A DNA stretch of 60,906 nt from Pirellulales bacterium (lineage in GTDB: Bacteria > Planctomycetota > Planctomycetia > Pirellulales > Lacipirellulaceae): assembly GCA_022448265.1 (NCBI GenBank), contig JAKVCC010000021.1, positions 1-60,906 on the forward strand, given 5' to 3'. Positions 20,556 through 29,341 of this stretch are shown here, piece by piece. The notes beneath the pieces were generated by a model. That model searched no databases. It was not told where the DNA came from and saw only the letters and a program-made list of their open reading frames with translations. The position numbers and the translations under genes are program-made. How positions within the stretch are numbered: position 1 is the stretch's first letter; each line of letters begins with the position of its first letter.

Positions 20556-21116
20556 TCACCAGGGCTCTTCCATCGTCGAAACAATCTGCTGCGCCAGACG
20601 CTGCAAAGCTTGCTGCTGCGCGGTCGCTACCGACTGCCCCGACTCGGCGATAAGCGTCGAGGTATTGCCCATGGGAAGGAAATCCGGCGACATAGAAAAA
20701 CTTCTCGGAGGTCGAATCGGTTCGCGGCGCCGATTGAGCCAGGTTATCTCGGTACGCATGTTCATTTCCGCGGCGCGGGGGTCGTCGTTCTGATTTTCGA
20801 TGGTGACTCGCTTGGTAGCGGCCAGCAATCGGACAGAAAGAATACTATCGGCTTCGGGCGTGCCGACGACCTTGAATGGGGTGGTGAGCTCAATCTCTTT
20901 GACCACGACCTCGGTCAACCGCTCGCCCAAATCTCGGCGAAAACTGTCAGACTCGATCATCGGAACATATACGGTCGTGACGTCGGGAGCGTAGAGCGTG
21001 CGTGCACCCACATGATAGGAAGCACAGCCGACGATCATTCCCAAGACAAGTACAACACTGCTTAGAGAGAGTGCCTGCCAGCATACCTCAGCGGCGAATC
21101 GTCTTTGAATCGACAT
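20556..21116 (-). CDS. LptE-like outer-membrane lipoprotein
   Basis: LptE plugs the LptD barrel that inserts lipopolysaccharide into the outer membrane. The 186-residue product has a lipoprotein signal (hydrophobic SLSSVVLVLGMIVG followed by Cys, residue about 31), then the LptE/LptE-like pattern: a YAPDVTTVYVPMIESDSFRRDLGERLTEVVVKEIE segment, a strand ADSILSVRLLAATKRV, and ITWLNRRREPIRPPRSF. The start at 21116 lies inside the end of the upstream BamD-like gene (29-base overlap), which suggests translational coupling; an in-frame extension further upstream is not protein-like. Assignment is by pattern, not by strong identity. Confidence 0.7.
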   Translation of the reverse strand: MSIQRRFAAEVCWQALSLSSVVLVLGMIVGCASYHVGARTLYAPDVTTVYVPMIESDSFRRDLGERLTEVVVKEIELTTPFKVVGTPEADSILSVRLLAATKRVTIENQNDDPRAAEMNMRTEITWLNRRREPIRPPRSFSMSPDFLPMGNTSTLIAESGQSVATAQQQALQRLAQQIVSTMEEPW

Positions 21117-22482
21117 TCGAACTCTCTTTGTCCGGCTGAGTGGCAATACGAGTTGCGCTTTCGGAGCCCAGTAAAGGCACCTGACCGATGGCTTGGCGTT
21201 CGGCGTTTTCTGGAAACACATCGACCAACCATTTCAACTTGGTTGCCGGCTTGTCGGGCTCCCCACCAATTTCGCGATAGCGGGCCAGGGCCTGTTGCGC
21301 CAGGGGCGTGTCTGGGAATTCCCGCGCGATCTTGGCGTAATAAAACTTGGCACTGCGGTAGTACTCCGTATCGTCGTAGTACTTCGCAATTTTCATGTCG
21401 CGCTCGGCAAGATTGCGATTGAGCGTTCCGCGGATATCAGCCTGTCGCTGCCGCTCTTCCGCACTGAGTTCACCAGCAAAATGGACCCGCAATTGTTTGG
21501 CAAGTTTTTTCGCCTCTTCCAGAGGACTCCCGTCATAGTCAGGTCCTTGGTACTTGCGTAGCTTGCACTGCAGTCCGAGCACATGGGCTTCGTACTGATG
21601 TTCGCTGCGAGGATATTCACTGCGGATCAATTTGTACTGATAATCTGCGTCATTGTAACGGCCCCGCAGAAAATAGGAGTTGGCGGTTGCCATAATCGCG
21701 TCGTCTGCCATCGGCCCTGTCGGGTCGTTGAGACGAATGTTTTCGTAAATCTTGAGCGCCTGGCCCAGGGTGTCAAACATGGGGCGCGTATCGTCAATGA
21801 GATTTGGCGTTACGGGCCAATGAGGCCGGTGTTGATGATGGGCTTCCCAGTAACGCGCAATGGCGAACTGCCGTTTGACGATCTTGTCCAAGTGAGGCGA
21901 ATTGGGATATTTCTCTAGCAACTTCTCATAGGCGCCAATCGCGGCCGGGTAGTCATCTGCAAAGAAGTTACATTCGCCCAAGAAGAAGCGTGCATCCTGT
22001 TCGAGCACCGAATCAGGCCATCGGGCAATCGTCTGCTTAAATTTTTTGGCGGCTTCGCCATACTGCTCGCGGCGAAACCAGTCTTCGCCTTGCGCATAGC
22101 TTTGCTCGGCCAGCCGTTGGTCCAGCCCCATGCCAACTCGGCTTTTCAGCTCGGCCACCGATTGGGAAAATTGCACATCTTTTAGCAGGCCCTGATCAGA
22201 TTTTTCTTCGCGTATTGCTTTGGCAACCTGGGTCTTGATGGGCCGGCCTTCCTGATCGTAATAGCCGGGCGCCCCGGCAACCTGAAATCCTTCGTGTGGC
22301 ACGAACTTCGCTTCGGATTTGTTCTTTTTCCACCAGGCAGCCGAGCCGACCGGCTCGCGCGCGCCGGCCAGAGTAGGCCATTCCCAGGTGGCCGGATTGA
22401 AGTTGACCGTCGCGCAACCACTGGTCCACAGCAGGGTGGCCGCCCCGCAGGCCATAAACAGTTTGCACATGCCGTAATGCAT
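21088..22482 (-). CDS. BamD-like lipoprotein with tetratricopeptide repeats
   Basis: Probable outer-membrane-anchored scaffold. The 464 residues open with a lipoprotein signal ending T-S-G-C (about residue 23). A tryptophan-rich linker follows, then TPR-type helices: YAQGEDWFRREQYGEAAKKFKQTIARWPDS, ARFFLGECNFFADDYPAAIGAYEKLLEKYPNSP, and later YFLRGRYNDADYQYKLIRSEYPRSE and SAKFYYAKIAREFPDTPLAQQA. This spacing of F-x-x-x-x-x-x-Y-P-x-S/T matches BamD/YfiO, which is shorter (about 245), so this has a large middle insertion and a C-terminal tail. The start is uncertain between ATG 22482 and ATG 22470. It overlaps the LptE-like gene. Confidence 0.7.
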   Translation of the reverse strand: MHYGMCKLFMACGAATLLWTSGCATVNFNPATWEWPTLAGAREPVGSAAWWKKNKSEAKFVPHEGFQVAGAPGYYDQEGRPIKTQVAKAIREEKSDQGLLKDVQFSQSVAELKSRVGMGLDQRLAEQSYAQGEDWFRREQYGEAAKKFKQTIARWPDSVLEQDARFFLGECNFFADDYPAAIGAYEKLLEKYPNSPHLDKIVKRQFAIARYWEAHHQHRPHWPVTPNLIDDTRPMFDTLGQALKIYENIRLNDPTGPMADDAIMATANSYFLRGRYNDADYQYKLIRSEYPRSEHQYEAHVLGLQCKLRKYQGPDYDGSPLEEAKKLAKQLRVHFAGELSAEERQRQADIRGTLNRNLAERDMKIAKYYDDTEYYRSAKFYYAKIAREFPDTPLAQQALARYREIGGEPDKPATKLKWLVDVFPENAERQAIGQVPLLGSESATRIATQPDKESSNVDSKTIRR

Positions 22483-22861
22483 GACTGACCGTAAAGATGA
22501 GCAAAAAGGAAATCCGCGCGAACCTTGGCACACTGGCGGCGCCCAGGCGGCATGACGGTACAAAGCAATCGGCGGGGAAGCAAGACCAGCCACAGTCTGT
22601 GCTAGCAAGGAAGGAGCAGGGAACCACAGAGGATGAGAGAAACGTGGAATTTGCGGTGCACTGGCCACGACGGAGCAGTCAGGGCGCTCGCGGCGTAGAC
22701 TTGGCTCTCCGTCTCGCCGACCCGCAACGGATGGGCCAAATCCTGGATACCAGATCCTAAATCGCCAAATCTCAGATCGCCGCATCAAGATCGCCAATCC
22801 CAGTTCGTCAAAGCCAGCTCGTACCTGCTAGCTCCTGGCCCCTAGGTGCTTTCTCCTGCCC
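22483..22861. other. Intergenic region upstream of the BamD-like gene
   Basis: About 380 bases; the open frame upstream of the BamD-like start is not protein-like. Three ATCGCC words spaced 14-15 bases apart occur near 22761-22796 in an otherwise featureless stretch. Confidence 0.35.
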
Positions 22862-24160
22862 CTACGCGCTCTCCCGCTCTCCATCCCTCAGACGCTCGAT
22901 GCGCACTCGATCAATGCAGCGTTTGGAAGCTCCCAACACACGGATCCGCACCCGATCCTGCCAGACTAGCGCCTCGCCGGAGAGCGGCACACGGCCAAGC
23001 TCCGTAAACACGAAACCACCGATGGTATCGAATTCACCATCTTCGGGTAGGGTCAACTTCATCGTCTCATTGATTTCATCGATGTGCGTACGACCTAGAG
23101 CTTCGCACGTATCTTCATCGACGCGCTCAATCTCTTGGGCCACTTCTGCGTCGTATTCGTCAACAATTTCTCCGACGATCTCTTCCAAAATGTCTTCAAT
23201 CGTCACGAGGCCAGAGACACCGCCGTACTCGTCAAGAACCAGAGCAATATGCGTATGAACCTGTTGAAACATCTGCAACAGCTCATCCAGTGGCTTGGTT
23301 TCTGGAACAAATAGCGGCTTGCGCAGCAGGTCGCGGATGGGAGTCCGAGAGGCAGGATCGCCTGTCGCAAGTTCCGGTAATAGATCTTTGCTATAGAGCA
23401 CACCGACGATGTCGTCGCGGGTCTTGTCGAACATGGGAATCCGAGTGTGGCCAGCTTCAATTACGTCGGCAACGATGTCTTCCCAAGGCATATCGACCGG
23501 AACCATATGCATGTCTGTGCGGGGGGTCATGATTCGTGAAACATCGTCATCGCCGAGTTCGATCACGCCCTCGATCATTTCTCTGGCATCTTCTTCCAGC
23601 AAACCCTCACGATGTCCTCCGGTAACGATGGCCCGTATTTCCTCTTCAATAGTTTCTTCATCCACACTCTTTGGGGTGCGTCCCGCAAGTCGATGGAATA
23701 CCGTATCGACTAATTTGGCCCCCAAAATCAAAGGCGCGGCAATCCCGCCCACAACCCGGCACCAGGGCCAAGCGTAGTACAGAAATCCGGCGGCAATCAC
23801 CCGCGAGGCCGCCCAGGGAATCCAAGTGGTAACCATCGCCAGAACCAGTCCCAGACAAACTGCGGCAAGTACAACCGGCGACCAGCCGTCGCCCGAACTC
23901 AACTGCCACTGCTGTTGCACCCAGAGAAACCCAGAAAGCACTGCCAGGGCAGTTGGCAAAAGGGCCAACATCTCAATCCCTAATGCGGTCGTCTCGTGCA
24001 GACGAAGCACTTGGCTAAATCGCTCCGGTTGCCCTCTGCGCCGGCAGATGTCTTCCATATCGCGGCGGGAAAATTCGCGAAGCGCACGCACGGCGAGGCT
24101 GGCAAAACCTGTCGCGGCAAAGGCAAACAGGCTTGTGCAGAATAATTGCGTCGCGTTCAA
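22862..24160 (-). CDS. CorC/HlyC-type membrane protein (CNNM-like domain, CBS pair, CorC domain)
   Basis: Family members are linked to magnesium or cobalt export and membrane integrity. The 432 residues contain an N-terminal membrane part (about 1-160, three to four hydrophobic segments), a CBS pair (about 205-330, with IMTPRTDMHMVPVDMPWEDIV and HIALVLDEYGGVSGLVTIEDILEEIVGEI), and a C-terminal transporter-associated CorC_HlyC domain (FDTIGGFVFTELGRVPLSGE). The start is TTG at 24160, preceded by AGGAGAGGA about 10 bases upstream; no ATG lies closer to the conserved start. It is the last gene of the phoH-HD-ybeY-corC run, an order seen widely in bacteria. Confidence 0.9.
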   Translation of the reverse strand: MNATQLFCTSLFAFAATGFASLAVRALREFSRRDMEDICRRRGQPERFSQVLRLHETTALGIEMLALLPTALAVLSGFLWVQQQWQLSSGDGWSPVVLAAVCLGLVLAMVTTWIPWAASRVIAAGFLYYAWPWCRVVGGIAAPLILGAKLVDTVFHRLAGRTPKSVDEETIEEEIRAIVTGGHREGLLEEDAREMIEGVIELGDDDVSRIMTPRTDMHMVPVDMPWEDIVADVIEAGHTRIPMFDKTRDDIVGVLYSKDLLPELATGDPASRTPIRDLLRKPLFVPETKPLDELLQMFQQVHTHIALVLDEYGGVSGLVTIEDILEEIVGEIVDEYDAEVAQEIERVDEDTCEALGRTHIDEINETMKLTLPEDGEFDTIGGFVFTELGRVPLSGEALVWQDRVRIRVLGASKRCIDRVRIERLRDGERESA

Positions 24161-24283
24161 GATTTAAATTCCTCTCCTGGTGTTTTTTGGGACCCGCCGC
24201 GGCAACCGCATTTATCGATTACACACCATTCCTATCCTAATCCAAATCTTTCCATGAGTAAGAGTCGCGCCGCCGGAACCCGG

Positions 24284-24847
24284 TCATGGTCGCTCCTCGA
24301 TAGGATCGAGCCAGCGCGCCGTGTCTTTGGGCAAGGCAATGTCCAGCTTGTGAAGTTGCGCTAATTCAGCCGCGACCATGCTTGCCCTATCCACCGGATC
24401 TTGGTCACGATATCCCACCAAATGCAAGCACCCGTGAATTACGTACAGAAGCAACTCGTCCTCCCCCGGCCAGCCACATAGGGCCGCCTGGGCGGCGGCG
24501 GTGTGGCCACTGACGACCACCTCGCCTTCCAAATAGGGACAACGGTCTTCCAGTAGAAAACTCAATACGTCGGTCGGATAGTCGTGCTCGAGAAACTGGC
24601 GATTGAGCTGTTGGATCATCGTGTCATCGACCACAGCAATACTGATCATTCCATCCGTATAGCTCGAGTCAGCAAGCACCGAACGCGCGACCGACTGCAG
24701 CCGCTCCTCTTGCACCTGGAGTACCGACTGCTCATTCACCACGAGAATGCCAAGCGGATTTTCCGCAGGCATCGGAGTGGCCTTCGGATCACGGCACGAA
24801 GACTCTTGGACGGCCGGATTTTCTTGGCTTTTGTTGATTTGGTTCAT
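24284..24847 (-). CDS. ybeY: Endoribonuclease YbeY, third metal ligand altered
   Basis: YbeY is a metal-dependent RNase for 16S rRNA 3'-end maturation and ribosome quality control. The 187 residues include an N-terminal lead of about 30, then the family core with DYPTDVLSFLL (about 89-99) and GEVVVSGHTA. The metal motif normally reads H-G-x-L-H-L-x-G-Y-D-H; here it is HGCLHLVGYRD, so H138 and H142 are kept but the third ligand His is Asp148 and the preceding Asp is Arg. Asp can still bind zinc, so activity is plausible. It lies 27 bases after the HD-domain gene and 123 before the CorC-like gene. Confidence 0.88.
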   Translation of the reverse strand: MNQINKSQENPAVQESSCRDPKATPMPAENPLGILVVNEQSVLQVQEERLQSVARSVLADSSYTDGMISIAVVDDTMIQQLNRQFLEHDYPTDVLSFLLEDRCPYLEGEVVVSGHTAAAQAALCGWPGEDELLLYVIHGCLHLVGYRDQDPVDRASMVAAELAQLHKLDIALPKDTARWLDPIEERP

Positions 24848-24874
24848 TCTTTGGCTGGTAACTCAACTGCAACG

Positions 24875-27157
24875 TTACGCGGTTTCCTGCCCAGGGTACT
24901 TTACGCGACCATGGTAGACCGCCGTCAGCGATTTTACCAAACTTTCGCCAATCTTGCGCACCTCTTCAAGCGTCAACCCACATTCGTCAAATTGACCGTC
25001 CAACAGCCGCTTACTGGAAATCTCCTCGACAATATTCTCGATCCGGGCCGGCGTCGGTTCCTTGAGCGCCCGGCTGGCTGACTCCACGGCGTCTGCCATC
25101 ATCAATATGCCCGCCTCTTTGGTTTGCGGCTTGGGGCCGGGGTAGCGGAACGAACTTTCGTCCACCTCAGCACTCTCGGGATCTTGGTCGTGCTGCTGAC
25201 TGGCCTGACGATAGAAGTACTCGACCAGCGTTGTGCCATGATGCTGCTGGATAAAGTCGATGATCGGTTCCGGTAATTTATTCTGGCGCGCCAAGTCAGC
25301 GCCGTCTTTTACATGGGCGATGATCACCAGCGTACTCATGGCAGGAACCAGAGAATCGTGCCGATTGTCGCCCTGACCTTGGTTTTCGACAAAATACCCA
25401 GGCTTCAGCATCTTGCCAATGTCATGAAAATAAGCACCCACACGCACCAGAAGCCCTCGTGCACCGATCGACTCGGCTGCTGCTTCAGCGAGCGACGCAA
25501 CCGTGATCGAGTGGTTGTAAGTCCCTGGCGCGCGCCGAATCAACTCCTGCAGCAGCGGCTTCGCAGGGTCACCGAGCTCGATCAGACTCAAGTCAGTCTG
25601 GACTTCAAAAACACGTTCCACGGACGGCAGCAGCACGGTCATCAAAGAGCCGGCAATGATCGACCACACTGCAAGCATGAATCCGTTTTGCAACAGCAGT
25701 GTCCAAGGCTGGCCGTAAAGGGTGCCCACACCAATCGTGGTCAACAGCGCAACACAAGCGGCAACGAACCCGACGGCAAGCAGCTTGCCGCGAGTCCGGA
25801 CTTGCTTCAGCACAAGTACGGTACCTGAAACGGTCGCCATCAGAACTAGCGCTTGCGCCATATCATGACCGACCGAAATGACGAGTACCAGCGTAACACA
25901 GGCCGACAACAAGAGGGCCAGTTCCTGTTGATAGGCAATCGCCAGGGTCATCGCCAGCAATAACAAGGGTATCAGGTCGGTGCCCCAAGAATATTGGCTG
26001 GAAATGCGGGCCAAGACCACCGTGAGAAACACCAATGTCAACAGCGAGACAAAGCGGAACAATTCCTGCAAGACCCTCGGCTCACGCAAGTGGATATAAA
26101 ATCCACAGAGTGTATACAGGGCCACAAACATGCCAAAGACGGCCAGCGTTCGGCGTATACGCATTCCCACATCCCGTTGGGAGATCCTGGCATTATGCTC
26201 CAGCCGCAGAAGAATCAGATCCTCAATCTCCAGTGGATGGCCGGCTTTGACTAACGTGTCTTCACCGGCAAGGTAGGTCCGGGTTTCTTCGGGCGTTGCG
26301 ATGGCCGCCTCGTCCTGAGCCTCGCGTGTGGCCTGCAGGTCCAGCGACAACGTCGTCTTCAAGCGCGGTCGCAACCAGGCAAAGACCCGCTGAGCAAGCT
26401 CTGCGGACGCGAGCTTTTCCTTGAGCACGTTTTGGAGCTGATCGGCCGCATCTTCGACGCGAACCTCTGCAACGTCGCGCTTCGCGGGAGGGCCAAAGGC
26501 AGCGCCCGTAACATCTCGCACCCTCACGAATATTTCTTCGAAATTCACATTTTCGTGTTCGGCAGGAAGTGATTCAAGCAGGCCCCATTGTTCGTAAGGC
26601 GCCATGACTGCCGCAATCTGCTCATCAAAAACTTCCAACGCATTCTCTTTGGAAAACGCTTCATGAAAACGGTCCAGTTGTTCCTGACGTTCCTCGGGAG
26701 TCGGATCGGGCGTGCCCTCGGCAAGACGCGGTTCAAACTCTTTCCACAATTGAGCATGGTCGTCGTCAAGTGTCTCGGCTGTAAGCAATCGACTGATTTC
26801 GCTGCGAAGCTTTGCGCGCAACTGGATGAGTTGTTCGGGATCCTGATTGTAAATGGCCTTTGTCAAACGGCGAGCCCGGTTACGCGCCTCCTCCGTCGCT
26901 TTTTCGTCAATCTGCTCGAAGTCTAGACTGGCGACGACGTCGCGTTGAGGAATCGCTCCCAACTGGTAATTGAAGGGCGGTTCCCAGCCTCGCGTGAAAA
27001 CCCACAAGAAAACAGCGACGAAGGCACAAAGGGCTAAGCGTACCAGCACGCTGCCGCGCTGAAGCTGGCTGAGAAGTTTGCCCCAAGCGCCCGGAGGCAG
27101 TTCGACAGAAGCAACCCGTTGTTGCCGCGTCCGTTTTTGATTGCCGTTGTTAGACAT
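24875..27157 (-). CDS. HD-domain membrane protein, 7TM-HD (PgpH-like)
   Basis: Family members such as PgpH hydrolyse the second messenger c-di-AMP; whether this one does is inference. The 760 residues have a short cytosolic N-terminus, one transmembrane segment (LVRLALCAFVAVFLWVF, about 37-53), a large extracytoplasmic 7TMR-HDED domain (about 60-350), a cluster of about six to seven membrane segments, and a cytosolic HD domain with HSITVASLAEAAAESIG, FHDIGKM (about 575) and a distal HHGTTLVEYFY. I chose ATG 27157 (MSNNGNQKRTRQQR) because the membrane topology starts there; no Shine-Dalgarno is visible. It lies between phoH and ybeY. Confidence 0.9.
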   Translation of the reverse strand: MSNNGNQKRTRQQRVASVELPPGAWGKLLSQLQRGSVLVRLALCAFVAVFLWVFTRGWEPPFNYQLGAIPQRDVVASLDFEQIDEKATEEARNRARRLTKAIYNQDPEQLIQLRAKLRSEISRLLTAETLDDDHAQLWKEFEPRLAEGTPDPTPEERQEQLDRFHEAFSKENALEVFDEQIAAVMAPYEQWGLLESLPAEHENVNFEEIFVRVRDVTGAAFGPPAKRDVAEVRVEDAADQLQNVLKEKLASAELAQRVFAWLRPRLKTTLSLDLQATREAQDEAAIATPEETRTYLAGEDTLVKAGHPLEIEDLILLRLEHNARISQRDVGMRIRRTLAVFGMFVALYTLCGFYIHLREPRVLQELFRFVSLLTLVFLTVVLARISSQYSWGTDLIPLLLLAMTLAIAYQQELALLLSACVTLVLVISVGHDMAQALVLMATVSGTVLVLKQVRTRGKLLAVGFVAACVALLTTIGVGTLYGQPWTLLLQNGFMLAVWSIIAGSLMTVLLPSVERVFEVQTDLSLIELGDPAKPLLQELIRRAPGTYNHSITVASLAEAAAESIGARGLLVRVGAYFHDIGKMLKPGYFVENQGQGDNRHDSLVPAMSTLVIIAHVKDGADLARQNKLPEPIIDFIQQHHGTTLVEYFYRQASQQHDQDPESAEVDESSFRYPGPKPQTKEAGILMMADAVESASRALKEPTPARIENIVEEISSKRLLDGQFDECGLTLEEVRKIGESLVKSLTAVYHGRVKYPGQETA

Positions 27158-27218
27158 GGGGAGGAAGTCGCGGATGGTGAGTGGTACTTTATTTGCGAGC
27201 CAAAGTCGGGGCCCATAT

Positions 27219-28160
27219 TCACTTCTTCTTTTTTGGAACTTCGTAGGCGCGCACAACATCCTGCACCAGACGATGTCGCACAATGTCGGACCCGGTGAGT
27301 TGCACCCTGGCAAAACCGTCAATGCTACGCAGTCGCGACAAGGCGTCGATCAGGCCACTCTTGGTATGGGGGGGCAAATCTGATTGAGACGTATCACCCG
27401 AGACAACTACTCGAGACCCCTCGCCCATGCGGGTGAGAAACATCTTCATTTGAGATACGGTGGTGTTCTGCGCTTCGTCCAAAATAATAAAGGCCTTATT
27501 GAGTGTCCGCCCCCGCATATAGGCCAACGGTACGACTTCGATCACGTCCTCGCTCATCCAGCGCTGCATCTGATCGTAATCCATCATCTCCCTTAGTGCG
27601 TCAAACAGTGGCCTCAAATAGGGGTTAATCTTTGCCTGCATGTCGCCGGGAAGGTAGCCCAGGCTTTCGCCCGCTTCCACGGCTGGGCGGACCAACACTA
27701 TTTTACGAATACTTTCCGCCCTCAAAGCTTCGACCGCAGTCGCCACGGCAAGATAAGTCTTGCCCGTTCCGGCCGGGCCGATACAGAACACCAATGCATG
27801 GGCACGAATTGCCGCGACGTATTCCGCCTGGCCTTCGGTTCGCGGATGGATCGACTGGCCGCCTCGCACTCCGATCGGCTCGGTATGCGGCGTTTGTTCT
27901 CCGTTGGTTACCCGTCTGATGACTTGGGAGACTTGATCCGCGTCCAGCGCGCCAATTCGACCCAATCGCGAGCGCAATTCCTCCAACACGGCCGTAGCCT
28001 GTATGACGTCCTGTTCATCACCTTGCACGAAAATATTTCCGTCGCGAGTCGAGATATTCGCCGGAATCGTGCGACGAATCTGCTTGAGATGCTGGTCCTT
28101 GGGACCCAAGAGGAGTACCAGGTTTTCGGCAGTGCCGACCGAGATAGTGGATTCAATCAT
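27219..28160 (-). CDS. PhoH-like ATPase
   Basis: Cytosolic P-loop ATPase of the PhoH (PhoL) type, linked in other bacteria to RNA metabolism and stress. The 313 residues have an N-terminal KH-like region (about 15-75, LLGPKDQHLKQIRRTI), then the ATPase: Walker A GPAGTGKT (about 130-137), LVRPAVEAGESLGYLPGD, and Walker B FIILDEAQN followed by TVSQMKMFLTRMGEGSR and SGDTSQSDLP. The last residues are PKKKK. Start: ATG 28160; an in-frame upstream extension is not conserved-looking. It heads the phoH-HD-ybeY-corC run, supporting a role in RNA maturation with YbeY. A copy of the dispersed repeat lies upstream. Confidence 0.92.
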   Translation of the reverse strand: MIESTISVGTAENLVLLLGPKDQHLKQIRRTIPANISTRDGNIFVQGDEQDVIQATAVLEELRSRLGRIGALDADQVSQVIRRVTNGEQTPHTEPIGVRGGQSIHPRTEGQAEYVAAIRAHALVFCIGPAGTGKTYLAVATAVEALRAESIRKIVLVRPAVEAGESLGYLPGDMQAKINPYLRPLFDALREMMDYDQMQRWMSEDVIEVVPLAYMRGRTLNKAFIILDEAQNTTVSQMKMFLTRMGEGSRVVVSGDTSQSDLPPHTKSGLIDALSRLRSIDGFARVQLTGSDIVRHRLVQDVVRAYEVPKKKK

Positions 28161-28346
28161 GGAGCAGGCAGCCGCACACTGGCGGATGCCATTAAAAATG
28201 TAGGCGCTAACCCCTCCCAACTATACCTATTCGTACCATCGCTGAAACAGACGGACCGGTAAAGGATGCCGTAAATGGTTATTGCCGAACGGGTTGTATG
28301 GGTTTTATTAATCGTGCGGCCCAATGGCACTGAAGACGATTCCACT

Positions 28347-28426
28347 GAAAACTAGTTTCAAATCCTGTTTTGCCGACTTTATTCTCGGGGATCTTGCCGC
28401 CGGCTAATGGTTTTGAAATGGGTTCT
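28347..28426 (+). repeat. Dispersed ~80-bp intergenic repeat, copy A
   Basis: It aligns without gaps over 80 positions to 31539-31618 (about 70 percent identical by my count), sharing an exact 15-base core GGGATCTTGCCGCCG. The ends are imperfect inverted repeats (ACTAGTTTCAAA at left; TTTGAAATGGGTTCT at right). Copy A ends one base after the cdsA stop codon (its last two bases overlap the cdsA 3' end). Confidence 0.6.
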
Positions 28427-29306
28427 AGGGACCTACCAGACCGCCGGCCCAGCAAAAATACGCCACGGGGGCGGCGAACAGGAGCGAATCTAACATGTCC
28501 AGGACCCCACCCAACCCAGGTAACCAGCGACTGGAATCCTTAACTCCCGCATCCCGCTTGAGCATCGATTCGGCCAGATCGCCAGACAACCCGGCGAATC
28601 CTACTAACAAACAATAGAGGGCGACACGGGCCAGCGACTGGTCAATCCCCAGATGGCCGAATACCAGCCATAGCACGAGCGACGCAACCACCACGGCAGC
28701 CGCCAGCCCATAGATGGCCCCCTCCCAAGTTTTTCCTGGGCTCAGCTCAGGGGCAAGCTTACGTTTGCCAATCCAATTGCCAAAAACATACTGGGCCGAA
28801 TCACTAAGCTTGACCGTGCCAAGCATCGAAACCAGCGCTGCCAGTCCCCACGGATCCGAATGGACCAAACGCAACTGGACAACGAAGCCCAACAGGCCAC
28901 CGATGTACAGGATAGATAACGCCGCACAAGCTAGGTTCGCAATCGCCTGGCCCGGTTGCCGGTAGCGCCGCACTTCGGCCAAGATGGCCACCATCAGTCC
29001 GGCGGCCATGCCGCCTGCAAACCAGGCGAGTTTTCCACTGGTAAATCGGGCCGACTCGGCCGCCCAAACTAGGGGTGCGCAAGCGCCCAACACGGGCAGG
29101 AGCGTTCCCAAATGGGTAGCCCAGACGATCGGCTGGCGCCCCGCGGCGCGGAACATGACCAACATCTCGTGGGTTGCCATCCCACAGAGCAAGAGCGCCA
29201 GTGGCGCGAGCCAGATTCCTTCCCGCGCAGCATGCGCATCGGCCCAGCAAAAGGCCGACAGCAGCCCAATTATAAGTGTGCCATAGATAAGTCGGGGGCG
29301 AAGCAC
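28425..29306 (-). CDS. cdsA: Phosphatidate cytidylyltransferase
   Basis: Makes CDP-diacylglycerol from CTP and phosphatidic acid in the inner membrane, the precursor of phospholipids. The 293 residues have about eight hydrophobic segments and the C-terminal family signature: SPGKTWEGAIYG, GDLAESMLKRDAGVKDSS, and PGLGGVLDMLDS (263-274). The last block normally reads P-G-H-G-G-x-x-D-R; here His is Leu265 and Arg is Met271, while the aspartates are kept. It lies 35 bases after uppS; purA-uppS-cdsA looks like one transcript. CTP would come from PyrG, encoded in this window. Confidence 0.92.
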   Translation of the reverse strand: MLRPRLIYGTLIIGLLSAFCWADAHAAREGIWLAPLALLLCGMATHEMLVMFRAAGRQPIVWATHLGTLLPVLGACAPLVWAAESARFTSGKLAWFAGGMAAGLMVAILAEVRRYRQPGQAIANLACAALSILYIGGLLGFVVQLRLVHSDPWGLAALVSMLGTVKLSDSAQYVFGNWIGKRKLAPELSPGKTWEGAIYGLAAAVVVASLVLWLVFGHLGIDQSLARVALYCLLVGFAGLSGDLAESMLKRDAGVKDSSRWLPGLGGVLDMLDSLLFAAPVAYFCWAGGLVGP

Positions 29307-29341
29307 CGGTCGCAGCAGCCATCTAGAGGTGAGAGGTCGGA

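Noticed and set aside
19615-20793. 392-residue open frame on the plus strand across folP and the LptE-like gene
   Set aside because: It is the antisense shadow of two well-supported minus-strand genes, with arginine-rich composition and no recognisable domain.
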